Shown here in pieces: positions 46,909 to 56,126 of a stretch of 64,000 bases of DNA. The stretch comes from an uncultured Bacteroidales bacterium (GTDB lineage: Bacteria > Bacteroidota > Bacteroidia > Bacteroidales > Muribaculaceae): positions 1-64,000 of the forward strand of contig CASEAQ010000001.1 of assembly GCA_949285735.1 (NCBI GenBank), read 5' to 3'. Each line of letters opens with the position of its first letter. Positions within the stretch are counted from its first letter, which is position 1. Below the pieces are notes generated by a model, which was not told where the DNA came from, made no database searches, and saw nothing but the letters and a program-made list of their open reading frames with translations. A program made the position numbers and the translations under genes.

Positions 46909-47775
46909 TTAGCGTTTTAGGTATTTGCGCGTTTTGATGCAGCGATTGTCGCTGTCGAAATACTTCAAGATATAAACGCCTTGCTCCAATGTGCCAAACT
47001 CTTCTTCCTGCCAAGTGGCAATGTTCACTCCTGACAGGTTATAAACTTTTACATACTCATAATCTTGCGATTCTCTGCTCTCGGTCAACTCTGGTATGCC
47101 TGAGGTTCCAAGTACGACGCCATCGGGTCCTAACTCGATGGTAGTCCTAACCTTTCCATATTCATTTTCGGTATCAAAATCTATCCAAGCGTAGGTAGAT
47201 GCCGTTATATTGTTAACCACGCCACTCACTTTCAGTGGTTCATAATATATCCACGTAGGTTTGCTTAAACCATATTCTTCTTCAACAGACACGGTTATTT
47301 GGTCTGCACCTCGATATTCCACTTCATAATAAGCATCATAGGAATAATATTCCGGTTTGTTGACAATCTTGGTTATTTCTGCCCTTATTATATAAGGCTT
47401 CAGTTCCAGCCCGATGGGGAACTCATCTTCTACGGTCTCGCCATTCAAAGTGCCTTTAAACGACACAATTCCGTTTATTATCCCGCCTTCATCGATGGCA
47501 AACTTGTTTTTATCATCAATTGCAGGAATTTCAAATGCCGTCGCATCGTTGCTGCTGTTGATTAATGTGTCGCTTCCGTTCTTCAGCGGCAAATGGTATT
47601 CCCATTGTGCATTCTCGATGCTACCACTTTCAGCCTGCTCAATCGAAAAAGAGTGGGAAACATAAGCCGACGACCTGCCGCTTTCGTCAACGTCTTCCCT
47701 TACAATTTCAACTACACCACTGTAAGCCGAAAATGAGGCAGCTACAACAATCAACAACAATACTAAGTCTTTCAT
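46909..47775 (-). CDS. Secreted protein with T9SS-like C-terminal domain, function unknown
   Basis: A 288-residue protein with a signal peptide (cleavage near residue 18-20). The mature part is beta-rich and acidic with no catalytic motif I recognise. The last about 50 residues (YVKVYNLSGVNIATW, LEQGVYILKYFDSDNRCIKTRKYL) read like a type A sorting domain of the type IX secretion system, although the YPNP opening is missing. It follows the PorZ-like gene on the same strand after 90 nt, is flanked by two inverted REP-like palindromes and is visibly more AT-rich than its neighbours. It may be a type IX cargo or a module exchanged between strains. Confidence 0.7.
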   Translation of the reverse strand: MKDLVLLLIVVAASFSAYSGVVEIVREDVDESGRSSAYVSHSFSIEQAESGSIENAQWEYHLPLKNGSDTLINSSNDATAFEIPAIDDKNKFAIDEGGIINGIVSFKGTLNGETVEDEFPIGLELKPYIIRAEITKIVNKPEYYSYDAYYEVEYRGADQITVSVEEEYGLSKPTWIYYEPLKVSGVVNNITASTYAWIDFDTENEYGKVRTTIELGPDGVVLGTSGIPELTESRESQDYEYVKVYNLSGVNIATWQEEEFGTLEQGVYILKYFDSDNRCIKTRKYLKR

Positions 47776-47815
47776 ATTTATGATTTTAGATATAAATATT
47801 GCAGATATGTTATTT

Positions 47816-47839
47816 AGACGCGATGAATCGCGTCTCTAC
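47816..47839 (-). repeat. REP-like palindrome, right copy
   Basis: Exact inverted copy of the palindrome at 46863-46886 (24 of 24 nt); its GTAG lies on the minus strand at the outer end. The two copies bracket the gene at 46909-47775 with outward GTAG ends. Confidence 0.8.
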
Positions 47840-47865
47840 GACCAACTACAAATTGCTAATTGTAA

Positions 47866-50256
47866 TTAGTTTATGAACAGGATTTTGGTGGCTACTTTGC
47901 CACTGCTGTTTGAGCCGTCGCTTTGTGAGGTGAGGACGAAGTAAACGCCTGTTTTCACGCGCTTGCCCGATGAGTTGTTGCCATCCCAGATGGCGGTGCC
48001 GCCTACCGACTGGAGCGAGCGCACCACGTTGCCCGACGAGTCGGCAATCTTGACGAGCGAGTTTTCCATAAGCCCCACGATGGCTATTTCGCCCGTGTAT
48101 TCGGGGCGGACTGGATTGGGGTAGGCATACACGCTGTTGAAGTCGGAGCTTGGCTGTGAAGCGTCGCTGAATATCTCGACGACTCCAGCACTGGTGCCGG
48201 CAAACACCGAGTTGGAATTGGTGGCGCAGCACAGCGAGTAGATTGCGTTGCTGGGCAGTGCGCTGTTGTCGGTCGAGAAGCGGCGCAGAATCTCGCTGCC
48301 GTCTTCGTTGACGAGGTATATGCCATTGCTCTGCGTGCCTATCCACTTGCGGTTGGCACCATCGACGGCTATTGCCGTGACGGCTATACCGTCGAGCAGG
48401 TTGTCGGCATAGTTGGTGCCGTCGTTGCGCGGAATGCGCGGACGGGTGATTGAGAAATTGCTGCTGAAGGCGTTGGCGGGGTTGAAGTATATCACGCCGT
48501 TGAATGTTCCCATCCACACGTTGCCGTTGTTGTCTTCGGCAAAGCAATACACATATCTCCAGTTATAGCTTGTGCCGTCTTGGTCGTATAGGCGGCCCGA
48601 TTCGTAGGAGACAGTTTCTATCGACGACGAAGCAGGGTTGCCGTTGTCGTTGATGAAGTAGATGCTTCTGTCGTATTGGCAGTCGGCGATGATTTTTATG
48701 TCGTTTCGGCGTGTGATGTATAGTAGCGACCTGAAGTTGAGCGTCGAGGGCAGGGTGATGTTGACATCAATCCAGTCGGAGCGTGAGATTGAGTTGCTCT
48801 GCACCTTGTCGCTTGGCAAGACCATGACGTTGGCAGTTCCCGTGGCTTGAATCATCCACAGGTTGCCGGCTGCATCGAATTGCAATGCCGGGATATTCAT
48901 CAACTGTTGCCTGTCAACGGTGGTCATCGTGATTGGGCTGTTCGACTCGTCGTATTTCAGTTCCACTTGGTTGCCCTTTATCTTGAACGCACCCTCGAAA
49001 CGGCTGCCGATGAAATAGGTCTCGGGGTCGTAGGGCGCAAACACGGGGCTGTATATGCCCACCATTTGGTTGCCCGACTCGGGGTTGGATAACGTGAAAT
49101 TGTCGGGAAGCATATCGGTCCACCAGCCATCGGTGAGGAAGTCGATGTGTGAAGCATTCTTGTTGTAGGTGTCGTTTTTGCTCGACTGGCCGCTGTCGGC
49201 GATTAGCAAGGTGCCTGTCGAGCTGTTGAAAACGAGATTGAACGGTTCGAGCGTGCTCGATGCGTTGGGGTGGTAGTAGTCGGACAAGACTGTGATGTTG
49301 CCATTGTCGTCGATTTGAATGTGCCGCAGTCCACTTGGGCTTAAATCCCACATTTGCCCGTTGGTTTCCATCGAGGAGACTACCGACTGGTTCATTTCGC
49401 TGGGGAGTGAGTGGGTGGCTGATATGTTGCCTTGTGCATCGAAGATGGCAATGGTGCTGTGGCTGCTGTTGGTGGCAATGAAGCCCTCTTGCGCGGGCTG
49501 AATCGACGAGTAGTTTTCCGACGCAATGTGTCCAAGCCCGAATTGCCCGTTGCTGTCGATGAAAGGGCGGTAGAGCCAGCCCCCGGCAAACAGGATGGTG
49601 TTGGGCGCCGACGGGTCGTCGGTTACAGGCACCAGCCGCGCGCTTTCGTGCAACGAGGTTTCGGCCATGCCGGCAAGTGTCGTAGGCGGATTGTCGAGGT
49701 TGCAATAATACAGGTAGTCGGCATTAATCCACAGATAATCGTCGGTGGCGGCTACCGATGAGACATTGGTGTTGAGTATGCGGGAATATTCCACTTTGAA
49801 CTGGCTGTCGTCGAAGACAACGAAGCCGAACCCCGTAGCCACATACATGTGGTCGCCGGCAAATGTCACATCGTTGATTGTGCGGCTGCTCTGAAGATCG
49901 GCGTTGTTTATGTCGGGCACGTTTATGGTTGAGCCGTTGTCGGTGAGAATATCGATGTTGGAGTTGTCGTAAACCACCACAAGGTATTGCTTGTCGTAAT
50001 TGTAGTATATGTTTTTTACGAAGCTGTCGTTTAGGCGGTTGTTGCGCGAGTAGCTGTCGCTCTCGTCATTATTCTTGTCGTAGCTGAACAGGGAGTTGTC
50101 CGACAGGTAATAGACCATCGAGCCGGTATCGATTACCTTTGTGACTTGGTTGCCAAATATGGGGTGTATTTTTATGCTGCCTATTGCACCTTGCGCCATT
50201 GCCTCGATGATGATGGCAGTGACAGACAATATGGTGATTAAAAAACGTTTTGTCAT
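47866..50256 (-). CDS. porZ: Type IX secretion-associated beta-propeller protein (PorZ-like)
   Basis: A 796-residue exported protein: signal peptide (about 1-22, FLITILSVTAIIIEAMAQ), then two beta-propellers built of repeats such as VKNIYYNYDKQYLVVVYDNSNIDI and VYCFAEDNNGNVWMGTFNGVIYF. A C-terminal type IX sorting domain (about 710-796) starts at VYAYPNPVRPEYTG and ends KTGVYFVLTSQSDGSNSSGKVATKILFIN. Length and architecture equal PorZ of Porphyromonas (about 776 residues), which brings anionic LPS to the sortase for cargo attachment. The upstream open extension to 50502 reads through the end of menD and is not used. It is preceded by menD at 68 nt. Confidence 0.85.
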   Translation of the reverse strand: MTKRFLITILSVTAIIIEAMAQGAIGSIKIHPIFGNQVTKVIDTGSMVYYLSDNSLFSYDKNNDESDSYSRNNRLNDSFVKNIYYNYDKQYLVVVYDNSNIDILTDNGSTINVPDINNADLQSSRTINDVTFAGDHMYVATGFGFVVFDDSQFKVEYSRILNTNVSSVAATDDYLWINADYLYYCNLDNPPTTLAGMAETSLHESARLVPVTDDPSAPNTILFAGGWLYRPFIDSNGQFGLGHIASENYSSIQPAQEGFIATNSSHSTIAIFDAQGNISATHSLPSEMNQSVVSSMETNGQMWDLSPSGLRHIQIDDNGNITVLSDYYHPNASSTLEPFNLVFNSSTGTLLIADSGQSSKNDTYNKNASHIDFLTDGWWTDMLPDNFTLSNPESGNQMVGIYSPVFAPYDPETYFIGSRFEGAFKIKGNQVELKYDESNSPITMTTVDRQQLMNIPALQFDAAGNLWMIQATGTANVMVLPSDKVQSNSISRSDWIDVNITLPSTLNFRSLLYITRRNDIKIIADCQYDRSIYFINDNGNPASSSIETVSYESGRLYDQDGTSYNWRYVYCFAEDNNGNVWMGTFNGVIYFNPANAFSSNFSITRPRIPRNDGTNYADNLLDGIAVTAIAVDGANRKWIGTQSNGIYLVNEDGSEILRRFSTDNSALPSNAIYSLCCATNSNSVFAGTSAGVVEIFSDASQPSSDFNSVYAYPNPVRPEYTGEIAIVGLMENSLVKIADSSGNVVRSLQSVGGTAIWDGNNSSGKRVKTGVYFVLTSQSDGSNSSGKVATKILFIN

Positions 50257-50324
50257 ATTGGTTTCAAAGGATTGTTGTTTTTTATATAACGGCGCAAAGT
50301 GGTGCAAATTGTGTGGGCAGTGTG

Positions 50325-52037
50325 TCACATTCTGAAGTAGCGGCGCAGCACTGTGGCATTTTCCTGGGCAGGGGTGTGTACAGCCAATATGGCTTGTCGT
50401 GGGCAAGCATAGAATTGGCTCAGTGTCGCCGTCAGCTGGTCGGCATCGCCAGCCTCGAAGTAGTCGAACTCGAAGGCTGCGGCAATGGCTTGCAGGCGGC
50501 ATGAGGGTTGCGCGACTTCGAAATATTGCTCAAGTTCGGGCAGCTCGGAAGTGCCGTTAAGGAAGCGGAATATGTTGCCGCCGCCGTTGCACATCACTAT
50601 AATCTTGAACTTGCGTGAGTTGTATTGCGACGAAATTCCGGCAAGGTCGTAGCCGAAGCTCATGTCGCCAGTGATGAGCAGAGCCGTTTCGGTGTCGGGA
50701 GCGACGAGCGACGAGCCGAGAGCCGTCGATGTGCTGCCGTCGATGCCCGAAGTGCCGCGGTTGCAGAAGCATGGGATTGAGCGTGAGGTGCCGAACAGTT
50801 GCGCATATCGTATGCTTGTGCCATTTGACAGGTGCAGCGTGTAACTGTCGGGGATTGAGGGTAGAATGATGGAGAATGCCTTCAGGTCGCACCATGGAAT
50901 GGTGGCGATGAAGTTGTTGTGCCACTTGCTTGCAGTGTCGGCAAGTTGGTGCCAACGTGCGGCGTATGCCGAATTTGCAGCCGGCAACTGTCGCATGGCA
51001 TCAAGCAACTGGTCGAAGAATTGCTCGGGAGTGGCATCGATGCGTGTCGTGAGGTGCTGCATGGTGTCGATGGTGCACTGGTCGATGCCCACTCGCCACT
51101 CTTGTGCGGCAGGGTAGCGCCGCAGGAATTTCTTTACCACTTTCGACACCAATGCTCCGCCGATGGTGATGAGCAGTTGCGGGGCATATTGCGGAGCCTC
51201 GTCGGAGGGCATCGCGCCAAGTGTGCGGTCGATTGCCGATATGAAACGGTCGTCGCACAGGTTGGCGATGGTCTCGGTGAGTACTGCGACGTTTGGGCGA
51301 CTGGCAATTGCCTTCAGTGCCGCGTTGAGGCTTGGCGACGGGTGGTGGAACCCCGCTACGACCATCACTTGCTGTGCCGATGCTACTGCCGATGCAAGGT
51401 GGCGAATGTCGTTGTGCGATATTTCAGAGTTTACCGCGGGGCGGGATATGAGGCGAGCCATCGGGCGCAGCGGCACGGTTTGGCACAGAGGGTCGGCAAG
51501 CGGAACGTTGATGTGTACGGGGCCCATCGGCGCGGTTGTTGCCGTGATGGCTGCATCGTTGAGCAGGCGGTTGGCATACCAGTGCTGGTCGCCGTCGTTG
51601 CACGATGCCGGCAGGTCGTAGCTCTGTTTCACAACCGGCGCGAGGGCGCGGTTTTGCCTTATGGTCTGGCTGTCGTTCTGGTCGATCCATTCGGCTGGTC
51701 GGTCGGCCGACACGACAATCAGTGGAATATGCCGGTAATATGCCTCTGCCACGGCAGGAGCATAGTCGAGCAGAGCCGACCCCGAGGTGCAGGCAATCAT
51801 CACGGGCTGTTGCAGCCGTTGGGCGATGCCAATTGCTGTAAAAGCCGCGCTGCGCTCATCGATGATGACCCACTTGTGCAATCGCGGCTCGCGAGCCAGG
51901 GCTATGATGAGCGGCGCGTTGCGCGAGCCTGGCGAGAGGACGACGTGCCGCACTCCGGCGGCTACCATCACTTCTGCCAATTCTTGGCACTGCACGTGTA
52001 CCGATGTGGTGAGTAGTGGCTTGTTGCTTAATTCCAT
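50325..52037 (-). CDS. menD: 2-succinyl-5-enolpyruvyl-6-hydroxy-3-cyclohexene-1-carboxylate synthase
   Basis: A 570-residue thiamine-diphosphate enzyme of menaquinone synthesis. It joins isochorismate and 2-oxoglutarate with loss of CO2. Family hallmarks are HVVLSPGSRNAPLIIAL, IDERSAAFTAIGIAQRLQQPVMIACTSGSA and YRHIPLIVVSADRPAEWIDQNDSQTI near the N-terminus, and GDMSFGYDLAGI followed by VMCNGGGNIFRFL as the ThDP/Mg site in the C-terminal domain. Length is normal. It starts 22 nt after xpt and is followed by the PorZ-like gene. No other men genes are in the window. Confidence 0.95.
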   Translation of the reverse strand: MELSNKPLLTTSVHVQCQELAEVMVAAGVRHVVLSPGSRNAPLIIALAREPRLHKWVIIDERSAAFTAIGIAQRLQQPVMIACTSGSALLDYAPAVAEAYYRHIPLIVVSADRPAEWIDQNDSQTIRQNRALAPVVKQSYDLPASCNDGDQHWYANRLLNDAAITATTAPMGPVHINVPLADPLCQTVPLRPMARLISRPAVNSEISHNDIRHLASAVASAQQVMVVAGFHHPSPSLNAALKAIASRPNVAVLTETIANLCDDRFISAIDRTLGAMPSDEAPQYAPQLLITIGGALVSKVVKKFLRRYPAAQEWRVGIDQCTIDTMQHLTTRIDATPEQFFDQLLDAMRQLPAANSAYAARWHQLADTASKWHNNFIATIPWCDLKAFSIILPSIPDSYTLHLSNGTSIRYAQLFGTSRSIPCFCNRGTSGIDGSTSTALGSSLVAPDTETALLITGDMSFGYDLAGISSQYNSRKFKIIVMCNGGGNIFRFLNGTSELPELEQYFEVAQPSCRLQAIAAAFEFDYFEAGDADQLTATLSQFYACPRQAILAVHTPAQENATVLRRYFRM

Positions 52038-52059
52038 AGGGCTTGTTTTTTGAGGATTG

Positions 52060-52632
52060 TTAGTCGTCGAGCAGGGTTATCTGGCAATTGTCGAGCGATG
52101 CCACACGTGCAAGGCTATCGACACGGTAGCCGAGCGAGCGCAAGTGGTCGCCGCCGTGCTGGAATGCTTTTTCGATGATGAATCCGAATCCGGCGATTGT
52201 CGCTCCTGCCTGTCGTGCAAGGTCGATGATGCCGTTGGCGGCGTTGCCATAGGCAAGGAAATCGTCGATGAAGAGGATGCGGTCGGTGGCAGTGAGGAAG
52301 TCGGCACTGATGCACACCGTGTAGTCGCGGTCTTTGGTGAAGGAGTGCACGGTGGTGGCAAGCATGTTGTCCATCGTCTTTGGTTGCTTTTTCTTGACAA
52401 ACACCACTGGCAGGTGCATTACAGCCCCCGTCATTATAGCAGGAGCGATGCCGCTTGCCTCGATGGTGACGATCTTGTTGATGCCGCTGTCGGCATACAG
52501 CCGCGCAAATTCCTCGCCTATGCGGCACATCAAGTCGGGATCCATCTGGTGGTTGATGAAGCTGTCAACCTTCAAGATGCCTCCAGGGTAGCACTTTCCG
52601 TCTTCTAAGATTCTGTTTTTCAGCAGTTCCAT
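52060..52632 (-). CDS. xpt: Xanthine phosphoribosyltransferase
   Basis: A 190-residue type I phosphoribosyltransferase. It starts [32 protein letters not shown], diagnostic for Xpt, with [11 protein letters not shown] and the PRPP-binding loop [17 protein letters not shown]. It converts xanthine and PRPP to XMP for purine salvage. The longer open frame to 52674 reads back through a terminator hairpin and is rejected as a start. No purine riboswitch is visible upstream; the preceding 86 nt hold the ferredoxin terminator. It is the first gene before menD and the PorZ-like gene. Confidence 0.94.
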   Translation of the reverse strand: MELLKNRILEDGKCYPGGILKVDSFINHQMDPDLMCRIGEEFARLYADSGINKIVTIEASGIAPAIMTGAVMHLPVVFVKKKQPKTMDNMLATTVHSFTKDRDYTVCISADFLTATDRILFIDDFLAYGNAANGIIDLARQAGATIAGFGFIIEKAFQHGGDHLRSLGYRVDSLARVASLDNCQITLLDD

Positions 52633-52655
52633 ATTGCGTCTAATTATAAAAAAAG

Positions 52656-52679
52656 CACCACTGCCCTGAGGCAATGGTG
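52656..52679 (-). terminator. Intrinsic terminator after the ferredoxin gene
   Basis: Arms CACCATTGCC and GGCAGTGGTG on the minus strand (one T-G wobble) with a 4-nt loop and a run of seven T after the stem. It lies 40 nt after the ferredoxin stop. Confidence 0.85.
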
Positions 52680-52718
52680 AATAAAACCTAACCCCCGAAG
52701 GGGAGTGTTTGCCTGATA

Positions 52719-52886
52719 TTAACCTTCAGTGATGGCGTCGCTTGGGCAAGAAGCAGCGCAGCTGCCGCAATCGATGCACTTATCTGGGTCAATGTGATAG
52801 ATGTCGCCTTCAGAGATAGCGTCAACAGGGCAAGTGCTCATGCAAGTGCCGCAAGCAACGCAAGCGTCGGTAATAACGTGTGCCAT
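52719..52886 (-). CDS. 2[4Fe-4S] ferredoxin
   Basis: A 55-residue bacterial-type ferredoxin. Two complete C-x2-C-x2-C-x3-C-P motifs, [12 protein letters not shown] and [12 protein letters not shown], bind two [4Fe-4S] clusters for low-potential electron transfer in the cytoplasm, for example with pyruvate:ferredoxin oxidoreductase. The open frame extends to 52943, but [13 protein letters not shown] is the standard family start and lies 40 nt below a good promoter. It ends before its own terminator and so is a single-gene unit. Confidence 0.95.
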   Translation of the reverse strand: MAHVITDACVACGTCMSTCPVDAISEGDIYHIDPDKCIDCGSCAASCPSDAITEG

Positions 52887-52932
52887 TGTAATTAAAATTA
52901 AATAGATTAAACAGATTAAACAAATAGTGCTG

Positions 52933-52963
52933 CAAATGTACATTTTTTTTTTCTATTGGCAAT
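52933..52963 (-). promoter_or_regulatory. Promoter of the ferredoxin gene
   Basis: On the minus strand ATTG (52963-52960) and TACATTTG (52940-52933) with a 19-nt spacer fit the Bacteroidetes consensus with one -33 mismatch. The leader is about 40 nt. Confidence 0.7.
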
Positions 52964-53478
52964 TTCAAAAGCGTTTTTTTTCATCGCATGGCAAGTTAAT
53001 GCCAGTAAAAAGTTAATAAATATTAACGGGAGGGTAAGCGATTGTACAGATAAATGTTGTATCTTTACATCAAAGTATTTTGTATCGACTTTTGTCGATG
53101 TCATTTTTAAAGGGAAATAAGTATGAAACAAGTAGATAGATGATTGGGAAATTGGATTGATTTGTGACGGTCGTGCGTCGTCGCCGCATGCGGACTCAGC
53201 ACAAAGTTTCTAATCGCCAATGGAGGAAGTAGCCGATATGCCTGTGTACATGGCTTGATACTTGTGTGGCGCGGCTCGGTTTTTTTTGTTTGTAGAAGTT
53301 CTTATATCATGTTTAGGTTTCAATCGAAAGGGGGGGAGATGCCTCTTTGGGGCGTCGCCGCCAGTTGTGTATGCGATTGGAGTATCGTAGCTCCGGTTGG
53401 TCATGTTTTTGAAGCCTTCGTGCATTATGGAATTGAAATAAGCGATAAAAACAATCTTGGGCAAAATGTGTACAAGCT

Positions 53479-53511
53479 CTTGGACAAGGCATGAAAAAGT
53501 TTATAAATTTG
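53479..53511 (+). promoter_or_regulatory. Promoter of the GT2/histidine kinase operon
   Basis: CTTG (53479-53482) and TAAATTTG (53504-53511) with a 21-nt spacer match the Bacteroidetes promoter; the -7 box is perfect. The gene starts 40 nt downstream. Confidence 0.65.
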
Positions 53512-53551
53512 CATTTTTATAGCTTATAAAAATGTATTAAGTTTGTTTGTG

Positions 53552-54319
53552 ATGAAACCGCTTTTTAGTATAATAACAGTCACATATAATGCCGCCGCCG
53601 TTATTGCCCCCACTCTCGTGAGTGTAAAGCGACAGACGTTTAGCGATTATGAGTATATAGTTGTTGACGGGAGTTCGCATGATTATACATTGACCCAAGT
53701 GAGGTCGGCAGAAATCAGCGGTACAGTCATTGTCAGCGAACCCGACAAGGGGTTGTATGATGCAATGAACAAGGGCATAAACCTTGCCCGTGGCGAATAT
53801 TTGATATTCCTCAATGCTGGTGACACATTTGTCGGCGATGATGCCTTGTCGCGACTGGCAGCCAAGGCGCGGGGTGGCGATTATGATATACTATATGGAC
53901 AGACGCAGCTTGTTGACCGCTGCGGCAGAGTGCTTGGAGGCCGTCATTTGGCGGCGCCCGAGCGGCTTGATGCCAGTAGCTTTAAGCAGGGAATGGTGGT
54001 GTGTCACCAGGCTTTTGTGGTGCGCCGTGCCATTGCCCCGCAATTCGATTTGCGTTACCGCTTCTCAGCCGACTATGAGTGGTGCATACGTTGCTTGCAG
54101 CGGAGCAAGGGGAACGGCTATGTAGGCGAACAGCCCATAGTGAGTTTCCTTATGGCGGTTGACGGAACCACCGAGCGGAATCACATGAAATCTCTTAGGG
54201 AACGGTTCAGCATAATGTGCCGTTATTATGGCTTGATGCCTACGGTGTTGCGGCATTTGTCGTTTCTGCCAAGGTATCTCAGGGAAAAGCGAAGAAAAAA
54301 GAACATGATGGATAGATGA
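53552..54319 (+). CDS. Family 2 glycosyltransferase
   Basis: A 255-residue GT-A glycosyltransferase. It has MKPLFSIITVTYNAA, YIVVDGSSHDYT, DKGLYDAMNKGINLARGEYLIFLNAGD with the N-A-G-D metal site near residue 91, and FSADYEWCIRC. It resembles the GT2 at 2974-3762 in layout (WcaE-like) but is a different protein outside the large polysaccharide locus. It ends with a basic tail. The next gene, a histidine kinase, overlaps it by 4 bp, an unusual partner. TTG or GTG starts a few codons upstream are possible; the ATG at 53552 is preferred. Confidence 0.88.
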   Translation: MKPLFSIITVTYNAAAVIAPTLVSVKRQTFSDYEYIVVDGSSHDYTLTQVRSAEISGTVIVSEPDKGLYDAMNKGINLARGEYLIFLNAGDTFVGDDALSRLAAKARGGDYDILYGQTQLVDRCGRVLGGRHLAAPERLDASSFKQGMVVCHQAFVVRRAIAPQFDLRYRFSADYEWCIRCLQRSKGNGYVGEQPIVSFLMAVDGTTERNHMKSLRERFSIMCRYYGLMPTVLRHLSFLPRYLREKRRKKNMMDR

Positions 54320-56106
54320 TAATCAAGTATGCCATAAACGTGGTGGTTGTGTTGGCAATATTGCTTGGAGCGTCAACGGCTGGAGCAACATTGCACTATG
54401 AAAAAGCTGGAGACCTTGCATGGTTGCCAATTCATGCGTCGGCAGTTGCCAGACAAGAAGTTACTGCCAGCGGCGAGCGAGAAGTTTCGACAGGGCAGTT
54501 GCCTGAAGCCGATTTCTATGAAGAATATTTTTACATACTCGTTGCCGGCTTGTCGGTGGCGTGTGTTCTGGTGTCGTATATCATTGTGAAAATGGTGCAG
54601 AAGGTGCGCAAAGCCCGACGGTTGCTCCGCAAGGAGCGCAACCGCCTTGCCATATTGATGGACGCCGGGCAATTTGAGGGTTTCGAAATAGATGTCAACT
54701 CCAACACGGTAACCCGACTTTCGCCATTTGGCGTGGCATTGTCAACGCATACGATAGAAGAGGAGTTAGCGATGATACACCCGAAAGACCGCAAGATGGT
54801 GGAGCATAACATCGAGAATGCCCGCAACGGCGAGGACATATATGGCGCGATAGTGGTGAGGATAAAGTCGCAGAAGGCAAATGCCAGGCGCGGAGACGAG
54901 TATCGCTACTATTCGTTGTTCTCAAAGGAGTTGCAGGAGAGCGACGGCAGCACGAAGTTGTATTGGGTGAAGAGAGACATCAACGACACTTATTCCAACA
55001 ACATGGAGCTTGCCCGATACCACGAACGCATGGATATGGCGTTGAAGAACACGGGCATAGCGCAATGGGACTATGATGTTGTGAGCAGGACGATAACCGT
55101 GCGCAACGGGAACAAGGCACCGAAGGTGGTGACCGTGGATGCCGACACCTATGTTGAGCATTTGCCCAGCATGAAGCCTATATTGGAGATAATGGACAAG
55201 GGGGAAGTCACAGAGTTTTCGCGCGACGTGACCTATTCCTACGCAGGGCTTAGTGAGACTCGCTATGCCACGGTGATGGCTCGTGCCATGTCGCGCGGCG
55301 ACGATGGCAAGGTGACGTTGTACACTGGCATACGCAAGGACAACACGAGCTTGATAAAAATACAGATAGATTTAGAGCAGGCAAAGAAGAAGGCGGAGGA
55401 AGCCGACAGACTGAAGTCGCAGTTCCTCGACAACATGAGCCACGAGATACGCACTCCGCTGAATGCGATAGTGGGATTCTCGTCGCTGCTACAAGATGCG
55501 TCGCCCGATGAGAGAACGCAGTATGTGGAAATAATCAACAAGGGTGCAGAGCAGTTGCTGACGATTGTCGAGGATATTCTCGATATGTCGAGTATCGAAG
55601 CAGGAACGCTTGAGTTGTCCCCATCGACGTTCGACTTTGCGATAACATTCGACAGCATAGCCTGTAAAATGGAGCGGTTGATGACCACGCCAGATGTGAA
55701 GCTGATTGTTGACAACCCTTACAGGAGTTGCGTCATCACGTTCGACGAAAAACGCATAGGACAGATTGTGAAGATTTTCGTCACCAACGCCATCAAGAAC
55801 ACCAGGAAGGGATATGTGAAAATGGGTTACCGATATGCCGAGGGAACAGGACTGACGATAACTGTCGAGGACACAGGAATAGGCATAAGCAAGGAAAACT
55901 ACGGGCATGTGTTCAAGCGTTTTGAAAAAATTGATAATTTTGCACAAGGTTCTGGGCTTGAACTGGCAATAGTGAAAGCATTTGCCGACCACACCGGCAA
56001 TGAGGTGGGATTTACCTCATGCGAGGGGCGGGGTTCGATATTTTACTTTGTGGTTCATTGCACGGCTTCGGTTGAAGAACGGGGTAGCGGCGTGATGCCG
56101 TTGTAA
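54316..56106 (+). CDS. Membrane sensor histidine kinase with PAS-like domains
   Basis: A 596-residue sensor. A first hydrophobic segment at about 3-24 and a membrane helix at about 73-97 enclose a periplasmic stretch of about 45 residues. Two PAS-like domains follow (about 105-225 and 235-350, the second starting near TGIAQWDYDV), then a coiled linker. The HisKA domain has the phospho-accepting H376 in FLDNMSHEIRTPLNAI, and a HATPase domain has NAIKNT (N box), VEDTGIGI and FKRFEK. The G2 box reads GSGLEL where GTGLGL is usual, so ATP lid binding may be weaker. No response regulator is next to it. It overlaps the GT2 gene by 4 bp and is followed by an ACT protein gene after 20 nt. Confidence 0.87.
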   Translation: MIIKYAINVVVVLAILLGASTAGATLHYEKAGDLAWLPIHASAVARQEVTASGEREVSTGQLPEADFYEEYFYILVAGLSVACVLVSYIIVKMVQKVRKARRLLRKERNRLAILMDAGQFEGFEIDVNSNTVTRLSPFGVALSTHTIEEELAMIHPKDRKMVEHNIENARNGEDIYGAIVVRIKSQKANARRGDEYRYYSLFSKELQESDGSTKLYWVKRDINDTYSNNMELARYHERMDMALKNTGIAQWDYDVVSRTITVRNGNKAPKVVTVDADTYVEHLPSMKPILEIMDKGEVTEFSRDVTYSYAGLSETRYATVMARAMSRGDDGKVTLYTGIRKDNTSLIKIQIDLEQAKKKAEEADRLKSQFLDNMSHEIRTPLNAIVGFSSLLQDASPDERTQYVEIINKGAEQLLTIVEDILDMSSIEAGTLELSPSTFDFAITFDSIACKMERLMTTPDVKLIVDNPYRSCVITFDEKRIGQIVKIFVTNAIKNTRKGYVKMGYRYAEGTGLTITVEDTGIGISKENYGHVFKRFEKIDNFAQGSGLELAIVKAFADHTGNEVGFTSCEGRGSIFYFVVHCTASVEERGSGVMPL

Positions 56107-56126
56107 CACATGAAAATAGAAAGGCT

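Larger units (their letters stand above)
52887..53551. other. Intergenic region between ferredoxin and GT2 genes
   Basis: About 665 nt between divergent genes. It holds the ferredoxin promoter, a small hairpin (ATCGAC/GTCGAT, 53084-53099) and the GT2 promoter. Short open frames within it (for example 53255-53494) have no start context or similarity I can support. Confidence 0.6.

Noticed and set aside
50919..52016. 365-codon plus-strand frame over menD
   Set aside because: Arg/Cys-rich shadow of menD on the opposite strand.
52633..52718. Possible purine riboswitch upstream of xpt
   Set aside because: The 86 nt between the genes are accounted for by the ferredoxin terminator and a short spacer; no riboswitch core is seen.
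53210..53494. Short open frames in the ferredoxin-GT2 intergenic region
   Set aside because: No ribosome-binding context, no similarity, and both strands are open over the same bases; the stretch looks non-coding.
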